DNA of 64,000 bases from UBA1309 sp047605645 (GTDB lineage Bacteria; Bacteroidota; Bacteroidia; Bacteroidales; Dysgonomonadaceae). Below, piece after piece: positions 51,258 through 59,027 of this stretch. The stretch's first letter is position 1; the number at the start of each line of letters is the position of its first letter. Under the pieces are notes generated by a model. The model was not told where the DNA came from. It worked only from the letters and a program-made list of their open reading frames with translations, and ran no database searches. The DNA lies in the NCBI GenBank assembly GCA_047605645.1, contig JASGFJ010000017.1, positions 1 to 64,000 on the forward strand, given 5' to 3'. The translations under genes and the position numbers were made by a program.

Positions 51258-52136
51258 TTAAGGCACAATCACTTTAAGTCCCCGGGGAACTACTTTTACT
51301 TCAATCGTATCCGACTCGTAAAGAGGTTCGCCGTCGATGTGTATCCATCCGGGGCCTTCTCTCTTAATAACAGCTTCTTTTGTGATTATTTCCGTGAGAT
51401 TTTTATTATTATCAATATTTTTCGAAAAAAGTTGCAGGGTGGTTTGGGGAATTTCCAATACACCAAATGGTTTTAAAATAGCAATATTCATTAGTCCGTC
51501 CTGCAGGCTTGCACCCGGTGCGATTACAGCATTGTTACCGTATTGTGTTGCATTGGCGCAGGTGACTAGGAATGCTTTTTCTTCAATTCTTCCACCGGGA
51601 AATGTTATTTCGTATTTCTCAGGCTCGTAATCGATGTATGTTCCCAGGACATTCTTTACGTATTTTAGGGGACCTCGTGTCTTCTCTTTAGAGAAATGCT
51701 CGCTTACGCTAGCATCAAACCCCATTCCGCAAGTACAGAAAAATATATGGTCGTTGGCAATGCCAAAGTCGATTTCAATAATGTTCTGCTCGATGAATGT
51801 GTTGATGGCTTTTCCTACACTCGTGGAGATATGTAAGTCCCGAGCCAGGCCGTTTCCGGAACCAAAGGGGATAATCCCTAAGACAGTTTTTGTATTTACC
51901 AGGGCTTTGGCAACCTCATTGATTGTGCCGTCTCCTCCTACGGCAACCACAAATTCAACTTTGTCTTTCGCAGCCGCGAGGGCTATTTCATATGCATGAC
52001 CCGCATATCCGGTAATGAAAAACTGTAAATCAAATCGGTGTTGGTCTATTTTGGAACTGATCCTTTCTGGTATACTTTTCTTCGACCCCACTCCTGAAAT
52101 TGGGTTGATGATAACGTAGATTTTCGTTTTCTGCAT
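51258..52136 (-). CDS. Diacylglycerol kinase-family lipid kinase (DagK/YegS type)
   Basis: About 292 residues from the ATG at 52136 (MQKTKIYVIINPISGVGSKK); an ATG 24 bases further upstream would add MTADGYLI, which is atypical. VAVGGDGTINEVAKAL is the nucleotide-binding GGDGT motif, GIIPFGSGNGLARDL is the second conserved block, and WIHIDGEPL lies near the C-terminus. It phosphorylates diacylglycerol or a related lipid. A -7-like element (CAAAAATA on the plus strand, 52175-52182) supports the shorter start. Confidence 0.88.
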   Translation of the reverse strand: MQKTKIYVIINPISGVGSKKSIPERISSKIDQHRFDLQFFITGYAGHAYEIALAAAKDKVEFVVAVGGDGTINEVAKALVNTKTVLGIIPFGSGNGLARDLHISTSVGKAINTFIEQNIIEIDFGIANDHIFFCTCGMGFDASVSEHFSKEKTRGPLKYVKNVLGTYIDYEPEKYEITFPGGRIEEKAFLVTCANATQYGNNAVIAPGASLQDGLMNIAILKPFGVLEIPQTTLQLFSKNIDNNKNLTEIITKEAVIKREGPGWIHIDGEPLYESDTIEVKVVPRGLKVIVP

Positions 52137-52174
52137 AATTAAGTAGCCGTCAGCAGTCATTTAATTGTGTGGTG

Positions 52175-52182
52175 CAAAAATA
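52175..52182 (-). promoter_or_regulatory. Candidate promoter of the lipid kinase, -7 element
   Basis: On the minus strand the site reads TATTTTTG, an exact TAnnTTTG match, about 40 bases before the preferred ATG. No -33 match was seen. Confidence 0.35.
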
Positions 52183-52278
52183 GATATTTATTTTAAATCC
52201 TATCTTTTGTTTTTATAAATTCGTTTTGTTTTATGGTTTATTGATGTTTCCGAAGCCCAATGTATGTGTTTTATTTAT

Positions 52279-52286
52279 TAAATTTG
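52279..52286 (+). promoter_or_regulatory. Candidate ybaK promoter, -7 element
   Basis: TAAATTTG followed by CAA is an exact TAnnTTTG match, 42 bases before the GTG start. No clear -33. Confidence 0.4.
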
Positions 52287-52328
52287 CAACTCAAATAATG
52301 AAAAATTGTTTTTTTGTAATTATTTAAT

Positions 52329-52805
52329 GTGACAAAAATAAACAAAACCAATGCAGCTCGATTATTGGATAAGATGAACTTGAGCTATCATCTTATACCT
52401 TATGAAGTGGATGAGGCTGATTTGAGTGCAAAACATGTTGCCGAACAATTGGGTGAGGATGTTCGTCAAGTATTTAAGACGCTTGTTTTGCATGGGAATA
52501 AAACCGGATACTTTGTCTGTGTTATTCCGGGTGCGGAAGAAGTTGATTTGAAATTAGCAGCTAAATACTCCGGAAATAAAAACTGCGAAATGATACCCAT
52601 GAAAGAACTTCTGCCTATTACCGGATATATTCGGGGAGCTTGCTCTCCTATCGGGATGAAAAAACATTTTCCGACATTTATTGACAGCAGTTGTTTGAAC
52701 TGTGAAAAAATATATGTAAGCGCTGGAATCAGAGGGATACAAATAGAAATCTCTCCTAGAGATTTGATTCAGGCTGCTCAAGCGAATGTTGTAGATTTTT
52801 TTTGA
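52329..52805 (+). CDS. ybaK: Cys-tRNA(Pro)/Cys-tRNA(Cys) deacylase, YbaK/EbsC family
   Basis: 158 residues from a GTG start at 52329 (MTKINKTNAARLLDKMNLSY); an ATG at 52327 is out of frame and followed by a stop. The YbaK fold signature is present: DVRQVFKTLVLHGNKTGYFV with the conserved Lys, VIPGAEEVDLKLAAKYSG, and TGYIRGACSPIGMKKHFPTF with the conserved GGCSP-like motif as GACSP. YbaK clears cysteine wrongly loaded on tRNA-Pro. It is divergent from the lipid kinase. Confidence 0.92.
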   Translation: MTKINKTNAARLLDKMNLSYHLIPYEVDEADLSAKHVAEQLGEDVRQVFKTLVLHGNKTGYFVCVIPGAEEVDLKLAAKYSGNKNCEMIPMKELLPITGYIRGACSPIGMKKHFPTFIDSSCLNCEKIYVSAGIRGIQIEISPRDLIQAAQANVVDFF

Positions 52806-52941
52806 TAAACAGGTATTGAGAGCTTTCTCTTTCTTGTTTTCAAATTGTGAGAACTGAGTGCTATTTTGGAATTAAATTGTTAAAATGGAATCTGCCTTTC
52901 AAAACAAATGTCTGTTTTCCCTGTTTTTTTCGATTTATTCT

Positions 52942-52949
52942 TACTTTTG
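52942..52949 (+). promoter_or_regulatory. Candidate aspartate kinase promoter, -7 element
   Basis: TACTTTTG followed by CA is an exact TAnnTTTG match, 24 bases before the start codon. Confidence 0.45.
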
Positions 52950-52972
52950 CACCACAAAAAAAATAAATAAAA

Positions 52973-54364
52973 ATGCTAACAGTTGAGAAAATTGGCGGTA
53001 CGTCAATGTCGCAATTTAAAAACGTTTTGAACGATATTATTATAGGTAAACGAACTCCTGAAGATTTTTATAATAGGATATTTGTGGTTTCTGCGTATAA
53101 TAATGTTACTAACTGGCTCTTAGAACATAAAAAGACCGGTGAACCAGGTGTCTATATTAAGTTTCTTGAAAATGAAGATTACAGCATTGCGCTTGATAGT
53201 TTATGTCAACGCCTGTTGCTTATTAATCAGGGGTTTGCTGAAATAGGACTTAATCAGCAAGAAGCAAAAGAATTTATACAATACAGGATAAAACAGGTGA
53301 AAACCTTGCTGAATAGCTTGAGCAAGGTATTGGCATCCGGTTATGTGAATGTTGAAGATATACATTTGGCTGCTAGAGAAATATTAGCTTCTTTAGGAGA
53401 AGCACATTCTGCCTGGAATACGGTCAATATATTGAATAATAACGGTATTAATGCTCGTCTGCTCGACCTTTGTGGTTTTGATGATACAATGCCTCTTACC
53501 ATTGATGAGCGCATCAAGAAGGCATTCAAAGATATTGATTTCTGTAAAGTATTGTGTATCGCTACTGGGTATACAAAGGGGGTAGAGGGGATTATGAGAG
53601 CTTTTGATAGAGGTTATTCGGAAGTGACTTTTAGTAAGATTGCAGTTGAAGTGAAAGCGGCAGAAGCAATCATTCATAAAGAATATCATCTATCATCGGC
53701 AGATCCTAAGATTGTGGGGATAGATGCCGCAATGCCGGTAGGACATACTAATTTTATAGTGGCCGATCAATTGGCTGATATTGGAATGGAAGCCATTCAT
53801 CCCAGAGCAGCAAAACCATTGGAGTTGGCCAATATTAATATTCGTATTAAAAATACCTTTGAACCGGAACATCCGGGTACACTCATCACAAAATCTTATG
53901 TGTCGCCTGTTCCGCGGATTGAAATTGTTTCCGGTACCAATAAAGTGTTGGCTATAGAAATTCATGACCCTATGATGGTCGGTGAGGTTGGTTTTGACTT
54001 GAAAATAATGACCTACTTTGCGAAGTACGGAGTCAGCTATATACTGAAGTCCACCAATGCAAACTCTATCACGATGGTTGTCTGGGATAATTATAAGTCA
54101 CGGGAACTAATTGCCGAATTAGAACAAAACTTCTATCAGGTTATTGTAGAAAGGGTTGCTATTGTATGTGCTATGGGTACAAATATTGCTATTCCCGGAT
54201 TTTTGTATCGCGCAGCTAAAGCATTTTACGAAAAAGATATTAATATTGAGAGCTTCGGGCAATCTTTGCGTCAGGTGAATATGCAGTTCGTTATTCGCCG
54301 TGACAGGTATGAAGATGCTGTCATTGCGCTTAACAATGAATTTAATAACGAACATTCAAACTGA
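52973..54364 (+). CDS. Aspartate kinase, resembling the ectoine-associated (Ask_Ect) type
   Basis: 463 residues. It phosphorylates aspartate at the head of the Lys/Thr/Met pathway. TVEKIGGTSM replaces the usual KFGG(S/T)SV. The blocks NRIFVVSAY, LLEHKKTGEPGVY, EILASLGEAHSAWNTV, FDRGYSEVTFSKIAVEVKAA, IIHKEYHLSSADPKIVG, AIHPRAAKPLE, NTFEPEHPGTLI and LRQVNMQFVI agree with the Ask_Ect subgroup as I remember it from Pseudomonas-type ectoine clusters. Two ACT domains fill the last 150 residues. No ectABC genes are beside it, so its role here is open. Confidence 0.85.
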   Translation: MLTVEKIGGTSMSQFKNVLNDIIIGKRTPEDFYNRIFVVSAYNNVTNWLLEHKKTGEPGVYIKFLENEDYSIALDSLCQRLLLINQGFAEIGLNQQEAKEFIQYRIKQVKTLLNSLSKVLASGYVNVEDIHLAAREILASLGEAHSAWNTVNILNNNGINARLLDLCGFDDTMPLTIDERIKKAFKDIDFCKVLCIATGYTKGVEGIMRAFDRGYSEVTFSKIAVEVKAAEAIIHKEYHLSSADPKIVGIDAAMPVGHTNFIVADQLADIGMEAIHPRAAKPLELANINIRIKNTFEPEHPGTLITKSYVSPVPRIEIVSGTNKVLAIEIHDPMMVGEVGFDLKIMTYFAKYGVSYILKSTNANSITMVVWDNYKSRELIAELEQNFYQVIVERVAIVCAMGTNIAIPGFLYRAAKAFYEKDINIESFGQSLRQVNMQFVIRRDRYEDAVIALNNEFNNEHSN

Positions 54365-54412
54365 AAAAAGTGTGTAAAAACAACATATTATTATTTTTTT
54401 AATGCTGAAAAT

Positions 54413-54444
54413 ATTGAAATGAACCAATAATAATTTTACATTTG
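54413..54444 (+). promoter_or_regulatory. Promoter of the exbB-exbD-exbD-tonB operon
   Basis: ATTG (54413-54416, one mismatch to TTTG) and TACATTTG (54437-54444, exact) are 20 bases apart. The leader to exbB would be about 115 bases. Confidence 0.55.
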
Positions 54445-54566
54445 CACGATTTATTAAGGTGTCGTTTTAAGTTTTACGCATAAGTAAATATTTCCTGTAT
54501 ACAACAAAGCAAATAAACATTAAAATAACAAATAATCAAATTTAATTTTTAATCAATTTTATCATT

Positions 54567-55385
54567 ATGGAACCTAAAAAACAAACAGAGAAAAAAACAC
54601 GTGGTGCATCAGCAAGTGTCGTGATCGTGATTTGTGCTATTATCGCTTTTGCTTTCTTCTTCATCGTATGTAAAGATAGCCTTCAAATTTTCCATTTGTT
54701 CGATGAAAAAGGAGACCCAATCGATGGGAATGTTTTCGGAACATTGTCAAAAGGGGGATATGTAATTCCTGTTATTATGACTTTGCTTTTAACAGTAGTC
54801 GCTCTTTCAATCGAACGTGCTTTCGCAATGAATCGTGCTAGAGGAAAAGGTAACTTGGTTAAATTCGTTGAACAAGCTAAAGCTAAATTAGAAGCAGGTG
54901 ATATCAATGGCGCTCGTCAATTGTGTGATGCACAAAAAGGAGCTGTTGCTAGCATCTTGCGTGCAGGTTTGATCCGTTACGAGGATGTAGAAAATATTAC
55001 AAATTTGAATAACGACGAAAAAGCAGCTATCATTGAAAAAGAAATAGAAGAAGCTACAGCGTTGGAATTGCCTACAATGGAACAAAACCTTTCAGTAATT
55101 GCAACTATTTCAACTTTGGGTACACTTTTCGGATTGTTGGGAACAGTACTTGGTATGATCAAATCTTTCTCGGCTATGAGTAATGAAGGTGCTCCAGACT
55201 CAACAAAACTAGCTCTTGGTATTTCTGAAGCCTTGATGAATACAGCAATGGGTATCGCAACAGGTGCCTTGGCTATCATTTCTTACGGATATTTCTCTGG
55301 ATCAGTTCAAAATATTACAAATGCTGTTGATGAGATCGGCTTTGCAATCGGCCAGACTTACACAACTAAACATTTAGGAAAATAA
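54567..55385 (+). CDS. exbB: MotA/TolQ/ExbB proton channel protein
   Basis: 272 residues. A first hydrophobic segment lies at about 18-38 (VVIVICAIIAFAFFFIVCKD), a second at 70-88, and the conserved ExbB core NLSVIATISTLGTLFGLLGT followed by VLGMIKSFSAM at about 173-203, with a final helix near 225-247. This is the ring-forming subunit of the proton-driven TonB motor. It leads an operon with two ExbD genes and TonB, with gaps of 61, 45 and 32 bases. Confidence 0.93.
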   Translation: MEPKKQTEKKTRGASASVVIVICAIIAFAFFFIVCKDSLQIFHLFDEKGDPIDGNVFGTLSKGGYVIPVIMTLLLTVVALSIERAFAMNRARGKGNLVKFVEQAKAKLEAGDINGARQLCDAQKGAVASILRAGLIRYEDVENITNLNNDEKAAIIEKEIEEATALELPTMEQNLSVIATISTLGTLFGLLGTVLGMIKSFSAMSNEGAPDSTKLALGISEALMNTAMGIATGALAIISYGYFSGSVQNITNAVDEIGFAIGQTYTTKHLGK

Positions 55386-55446
55386 TTTTGAATTTATTTG
55401 TGGAATTTCTCTGAAGTTTCACTCTATATAAAAAAACAGTAGAGAT

Positions 55447-56052
55447 ATGTCGAAAGTAAAAACAAAAAAGCAGAGCACATTCATCGATATGACTGCGATG
55501 AGTGACGTTACTGTCCTTTTGCTTACATTCTTCATGCTTACAGCTACTTTCTTACCTAAAGAACCCGTGCAGGTAAATACTCCGAGTTCTGTGGTTGAAA
55601 TCAAGATTCCCGAAAGTAGTTTGCTGACTATCTTGGTTTCTCCTAAAGGTCAAGTCTTTCTAAACTTTGACCGTCCTCAAGATAAGTTAGCTATTTTGGA
55701 AAAAGTTGCGCAAGACTTTAAATTCCAATTTACAGACAAGCAGAAGAAAGCATTTGTTGATCAGCCTTCAATTGGTGTTCCGTTTTCAGCTCTTCCCAAA
55801 TTTTTGAATTTGGATTTGAAAGAACAGGATGAGGTTTTGAAAGCTAACGGAGTTCCATCTGATAGCACCAATAACCAGTTGAAAGAATGGATCAAATATG
55901 GAGTAGCAGTGAACGAAAATTTGAAAATTGCGGTAAAGTCTGATAAATCGACTCCGTACCCTTTGATTAAGTCTGTGTTTACAACACTTCAGGACATTAA
56001 GCAAAACCGTTTCAATTTGATTACCACATTGAAAGGAATGCCGGCAGTTTAA
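55447..56052 (+). CDS. exbD: ExbD/TolR-type biopolymer transport protein, first copy
   Basis: 201 residues. The N-terminal membrane helix contains MTAMSDVTVLLLTFFMLTAT, with the conserved membrane Asp of ExbD (here D in SDVTVLL). A periplasmic domain larger than E. coli ExbD follows (201 versus 141 residues), with an insert at about 80-150. It pairs with a second, different ExbD at 56098, so a mixed dimer is possible. Confidence 0.9.
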   Translation: MSKVKTKKQSTFIDMTAMSDVTVLLLTFFMLTATFLPKEPVQVNTPSSVVEIKIPESSLLTILVSPKGQVFLNFDRPQDKLAILEKVAQDFKFQFTDKQKKAFVDQPSIGVPFSALPKFLNLDLKEQDEVLKANGVPSDSTNNQLKEWIKYGVAVNENLKIAVKSDKSTPYPLIKSVFTTLQDIKQNRFNLITTLKGMPAV

Positions 56053-56097
56053 ATGACTGTTTAATAATTTATTAATTGACTAAATCTAAAAAAAGAT

Positions 56098-56742
56098 ATG
56101 GCAGAAGTAAATACCGGTGGTGGTGACGAAGGGAAAAAAGGAAAACCGAAGAAATTAAATCTTCGTGTAGACTTTACTCCGATGGTGGATATGAACATGT
56201 TGTTGATTACCTTCTTCATGTTTTGTACTACCTTGAGTAAGCCTCAAGCGATGGACCTTGTGATGCCGACCAACGACAAGAAAATTGAAGAAAAAGATCA
56301 GAATAAAGTGCCTGATGACAAGGTGATCACTGTAATTCTTGGTGAGAAAGGCAAAGTATATTACTACTTTGGAAAACCTGACTACAAAGATTATAGCTCA
56401 CTGAAGTTGTCAAGTTATGGTCCTGAAGGACTCCGTAAAATGTTGCTTGAACGTAATGCTTTGAACGTGAATCGTATCAAAGAATTGAACGCATTGCGTA
56501 AGAAAAAACAAATTTCTGAAGAGGACTTTAAAGCTCAATCAAAAGAAATTCGTAACGATAAAAACGGTCAGAACGTTATTATCAAACCGACTGATGGTGC
56601 TACTTACGAAAATCTGGTAGATGTTTTGGATGAAATGCAGATTTGCAGTATTGGTAAATATGCAATTGTAGAAGTTACCGAAGGTGATAAATTTCTCATT
56701 CAGAATCTAGAGTCGAATGGCGCATTTGGCCAAGGTAAGTAA
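56098..56742 (+). CDS. exbD: ExbD/TolR-type biopolymer transport protein, second copy
   Basis: 214 residues. LRVDFTPMVDMNMLLITFFM carries the canonical ExbD membrane Asp in PMVDMNMLL. The N-terminus GGGDEGKKGKPKKLN is basic. The periplasmic part has an unusual charged helix (NALNVNRIKELNALRKKKQI). It is more canonical at the Asp motif than the first copy, and the sequences differ enough that one is not a recent duplicate of the other. tonB follows by 32 bases. Confidence 0.9.
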   Translation: MAEVNTGGGDEGKKGKPKKLNLRVDFTPMVDMNMLLITFFMFCTTLSKPQAMDLVMPTNDKKIEEKDQNKVPDDKVITVILGEKGKVYYYFGKPDYKDYSSLKLSSYGPEGLRKMLLERNALNVNRIKELNALRKKKQISEEDFKAQSKEIRNDKNGQNVIIKPTDGATYENLVDVLDEMQICSIGKYAIVEVTEGDKFLIQNLESNGAFGQGK

Positions 56743-56774
56743 TGGTAATGTCAAATTAAAAATAATTACAGAAA

Positions 56775-57596
56775 ATGGCAAAAAATGTAAATTTGACGTC
56801 ATCCGATTGGACAGATATCGTATTTGAAGGTAAGAATAAAGAATATGGTGCTTATAAAATGCGCCAGACTTCCGCCAAAAGACAATACAAAGCCATTGGC
56901 GTTATGATTCTTATCGTGATTCTGGTAGCTTTGTTGCCAACAATTATTGATGCTGTAAAATCCGGACAGAATGAGAAAAATCTATCAGATGTAACTCAAT
57001 TATCTAATTTGAAATTGGAAGATCAAGTGAAAGAGCAGGATATGCTTAAGCAAAAAGAAGCTACCCCTCCTCCTCCAATGAAGAGTACTATTAAATTTAC
57101 TCCTCCGGTGATCACTGATGCAAAAGATATCAAAGAAGAAGAACAGATGAAATCTGTAGATGATCTGAAAGATAGTAAAGTGACAATCTCTGTTGCCGAT
57201 GTAAAGGGTACAGATGATAAGCATGGTATGGATATTGCGGATTTGAAAGATCACAAAGTGGTGGTTCAGGAAGAAGAAGAGAAGCCTTTCCAGGCTGTAG
57301 AGCAGATGCCTCAGTTTCCCGGAGGAGACGCAGAGTTGCTTTCTTATCTGTCGAAAAACCTGAGATATCCTACTATTGCAGCTGAAAATGGAATTCAGGG
57401 ACGTGTTGTCTTGAAATTCGTTGTAGGCAAAACAGGAGAAATTTCTGATGTAAACATCATCAAAGGTCTTGACCCTTCTTGTGATAAGGAAGCTGTTCGT
57501 GTTGTTAGATCAATGCCTAAATGGATTCCCGGTAAACAGAACGGTCGAAACGTAGCAGTATATTTTACATTACCTGTTGTGTTTAGACTTCAATAG
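56775..57596 (+). CDS. tonB: TonB energy-transducing protein
   Basis: 273 residues. One membrane helix at about 37-55 (KAIGVMILIVILVALLPTII), a charged and proline-containing linker (ATPPPPMKSTIKFTPPV), and a C-terminal TonB domain at about 180-273 (FPGGDAELLSYLSKNLRYPT, GIQGRVVLKFVVGKTGEISD, MPKWIPGKQNGRNVAVYFTL). The TonB domain passes energy to TonB-dependent transporters such as the SusC at 33854. A strong terminator follows. Confidence 0.93.
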   Translation: MAKNVNLTSSDWTDIVFEGKNKEYGAYKMRQTSAKRQYKAIGVMILIVILVALLPTIIDAVKSGQNEKNLSDVTQLSNLKLEDQVKEQDMLKQKEATPPPPMKSTIKFTPPVITDAKDIKEEEQMKSVDDLKDSKVTISVADVKGTDDKHGMDIADLKDHKVVVQEEEEKPFQAVEQMPQFPGGDAELLSYLSKNLRYPTIAAENGIQGRVVLKFVVGKTGEISDVNIIKGLDPSCDKEAVRVVRSMPKWIPGKQNGRNVAVYFTLPVVFRLQ

Positions 57597-57623
57597 AATA
57601 TAAGCATCAGCTATTATTAACCA

Positions 57624-57665
57624 TAAAAAAGAGAAGATACTTGATATAGCATCTTCTCTTTTTTG
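57624..57665 (+). terminator. Terminator of the exb-tonB operon
   Basis: AAAAAAGAGAAGAT pairs with ATCTTCTCTTTTTT around a short loop, 28 bases after the tonB stop. It is the strongest hairpin in this part of the window. Confidence 0.9.
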
Positions 57666-57681
57666 ATAAAAGTAAAATATT

Positions 57682-57879
57682 ATGGATACTCAAAGAAAGC
57701 CTGGTAAATTCCGTTTGATATGGGGGATAATTATGGTTTTTATATACTTATGCATGGCGTATATGGTTGCCTTCGTGAACTTCTTCGATTTGTCTCAAGC
57801 AATACGTTTTATTATCGGATTTCTTTTCCTTGCCTATGGCGTTTTTCGAGGTATCAGACTATGGAAAGAAGGAATGTAA
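57682..57879 (+). CDS. Small two-helix membrane protein, function unknown
   Basis: 65 residues: a basic N-terminus (MDTQRKPGKFRLIWG), helix 1 (IIMVFIYLCMAYMVAFVNFF), a short loop, helix 2 (RFIIGFLFLAYGVFRGIRLW) and a charged tail KEGM. I do not recognise the family. It lies between tonB and the PstS-like gene, after the tonB terminator, so it depends on readthrough or an unseen promoter. Confidence 0.7.
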   Translation: MDTQRKPGKFRLIWGIIMVFIYLCMAYMVAFVNFFDLSQAIRFIIGFLFLAYGVFRGIRLWKEGM

Positions 57880-57926
57880 AAACGTTATTTTATGTAAACT
57901 AAGGTTAGATTATATGCCTATTTTCT

Positions 57927-57934
57927 TACTTTTG
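57927..57934 (+). promoter_or_regulatory. Candidate promoter of the PstS-like/TPR pair, -7 element
   Basis: TACTTTTG is an exact TAnnTTTG match, 108 bases before the GTG start of the PstS-like gene. No clear -33. Confidence 0.4.
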
Positions 57935-58042
57935 TTTATGAGAAATGGAATAATTAGTATTTTTGATTTATAATCAAGGAATAATCTTTATAATCCCGAC
58001 GTATATAACATGAAGATTTGTCTTCAATAAAACATATCAGAA

Positions 58043-58999
58043 GTGACGAAAACTAAATTTTTAATTTATTCAACATTATTCTTGTTCGTCTTTTCATCCT
58101 GCAACAAGAAATCCACAATAACCAGAACCGACACAGAAACTAGCGGGACGGCTCAAATTGCGTGTGATGAAAATTTTTCGAAGGTAATGGAGCAACAAAT
58201 TGCTGTATACGAGAATGATTATGACGAGGCACACTTGAAACCGGTGTATGGAAATGAAGTCGATGTGATTAATTTTCTTCTTAAAGATAGCATTCGGCTC
58301 GCTTTTACATATCGTGAATTAACCCCTGCAGAACAGGTTACAATAAAACAAAAAGGGCGGATACTCCGTTCTCAAAAAATAGCAACAGATGGCGTTGCAT
58401 TGATTATTAATAAATCCAATACGGATTCCTTAATCAGTGTGAGTACGATAAAAGAAATCTTATCAGGTAAAGTGACAAAATGGAATCAAATTAACCCTTA
58501 TAAGAAATCGAAAAATTCAAATAAGATTCAAGTTGTATTCGATAATCCAAACTCAAGTACCGTACGTTATCTAAAAGATTCTATAGCCGGGGGATCACCT
58601 TTGGCTGAAAATCTCCGTTCGATGAGAAATAGTAAAGAAGTTTTAGATTATGTATCGAATCATAAAGACGCATTAGGAATTATCGGAGTTAACTGGATTA
58701 GTAACCCAAAGGATACAACAAACTTATCATTTGACAGTAAAATACATGTAATGTCTGTGAGTATGTCTAATCCGGCATTTCCGGATGATAGCTATAAACC
58801 TTTCCCGGCTTATCTGGCTTTAGGACAATACCCTCTGACAAGAAATGTATACATGCTCCTTTCGGATGTTCGCGGAGGTTTGCCTGCCGGATTTGCAGCC
58901 TTTGTTGCTGGTGACACAGGGCAGCGAATTATTTTAAAAGCAGGCTTGGTTCCAGCTACTCGTCCGATGCGCTTGGTTTCATTAAAAGAAAATTTTTAA
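58043..58999 (+). CDS. PstS-like periplasmic substrate-binding lipoprotein
   Basis: 318 residues from a GTG start at 58043 (MTKTKFLIYSTLFLFVFSSC), with a lipobox giving lipidated C20. The fold matches phosphate-binding PstS-like proteins: DGVALIINKSNTDSLISVST, KEILSGKVTKWNQINPYKKS, VVFDNPNSSTVRYLKDSI and YPLTRNVYMLLSDVRGGLPA. No pstC, pstA, pstB or phoU lies nearby; instead it sits between the TonB operon and a TPR gene. A role in the TonB machine is suggested only by context. Confidence 0.8.
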   Translation: MTKTKFLIYSTLFLFVFSSCNKKSTITRTDTETSGTAQIACDENFSKVMEQQIAVYENDYDEAHLKPVYGNEVDVINFLLKDSIRLAFTYRELTPAEQVTIKQKGRILRSQKIATDGVALIINKSNTDSLISVSTIKEILSGKVTKWNQINPYKKSKNSNKIQVVFDNPNSSTVRYLKDSIAGGSPLAENLRSMRNSKEVLDYVSNHKDALGIIGVNWISNPKDTTNLSFDSKIHVMSVSMSNPAFPDDSYKPFPAYLALGQYPLTRNVYMLLSDVRGGLPAGFAAFVAGDTGQRIILKAGLVPATRPMRLVSLKENF

Positions 59000-59027
59000 A
59001 TCATAAATTACAAATCAATTACGAGAG

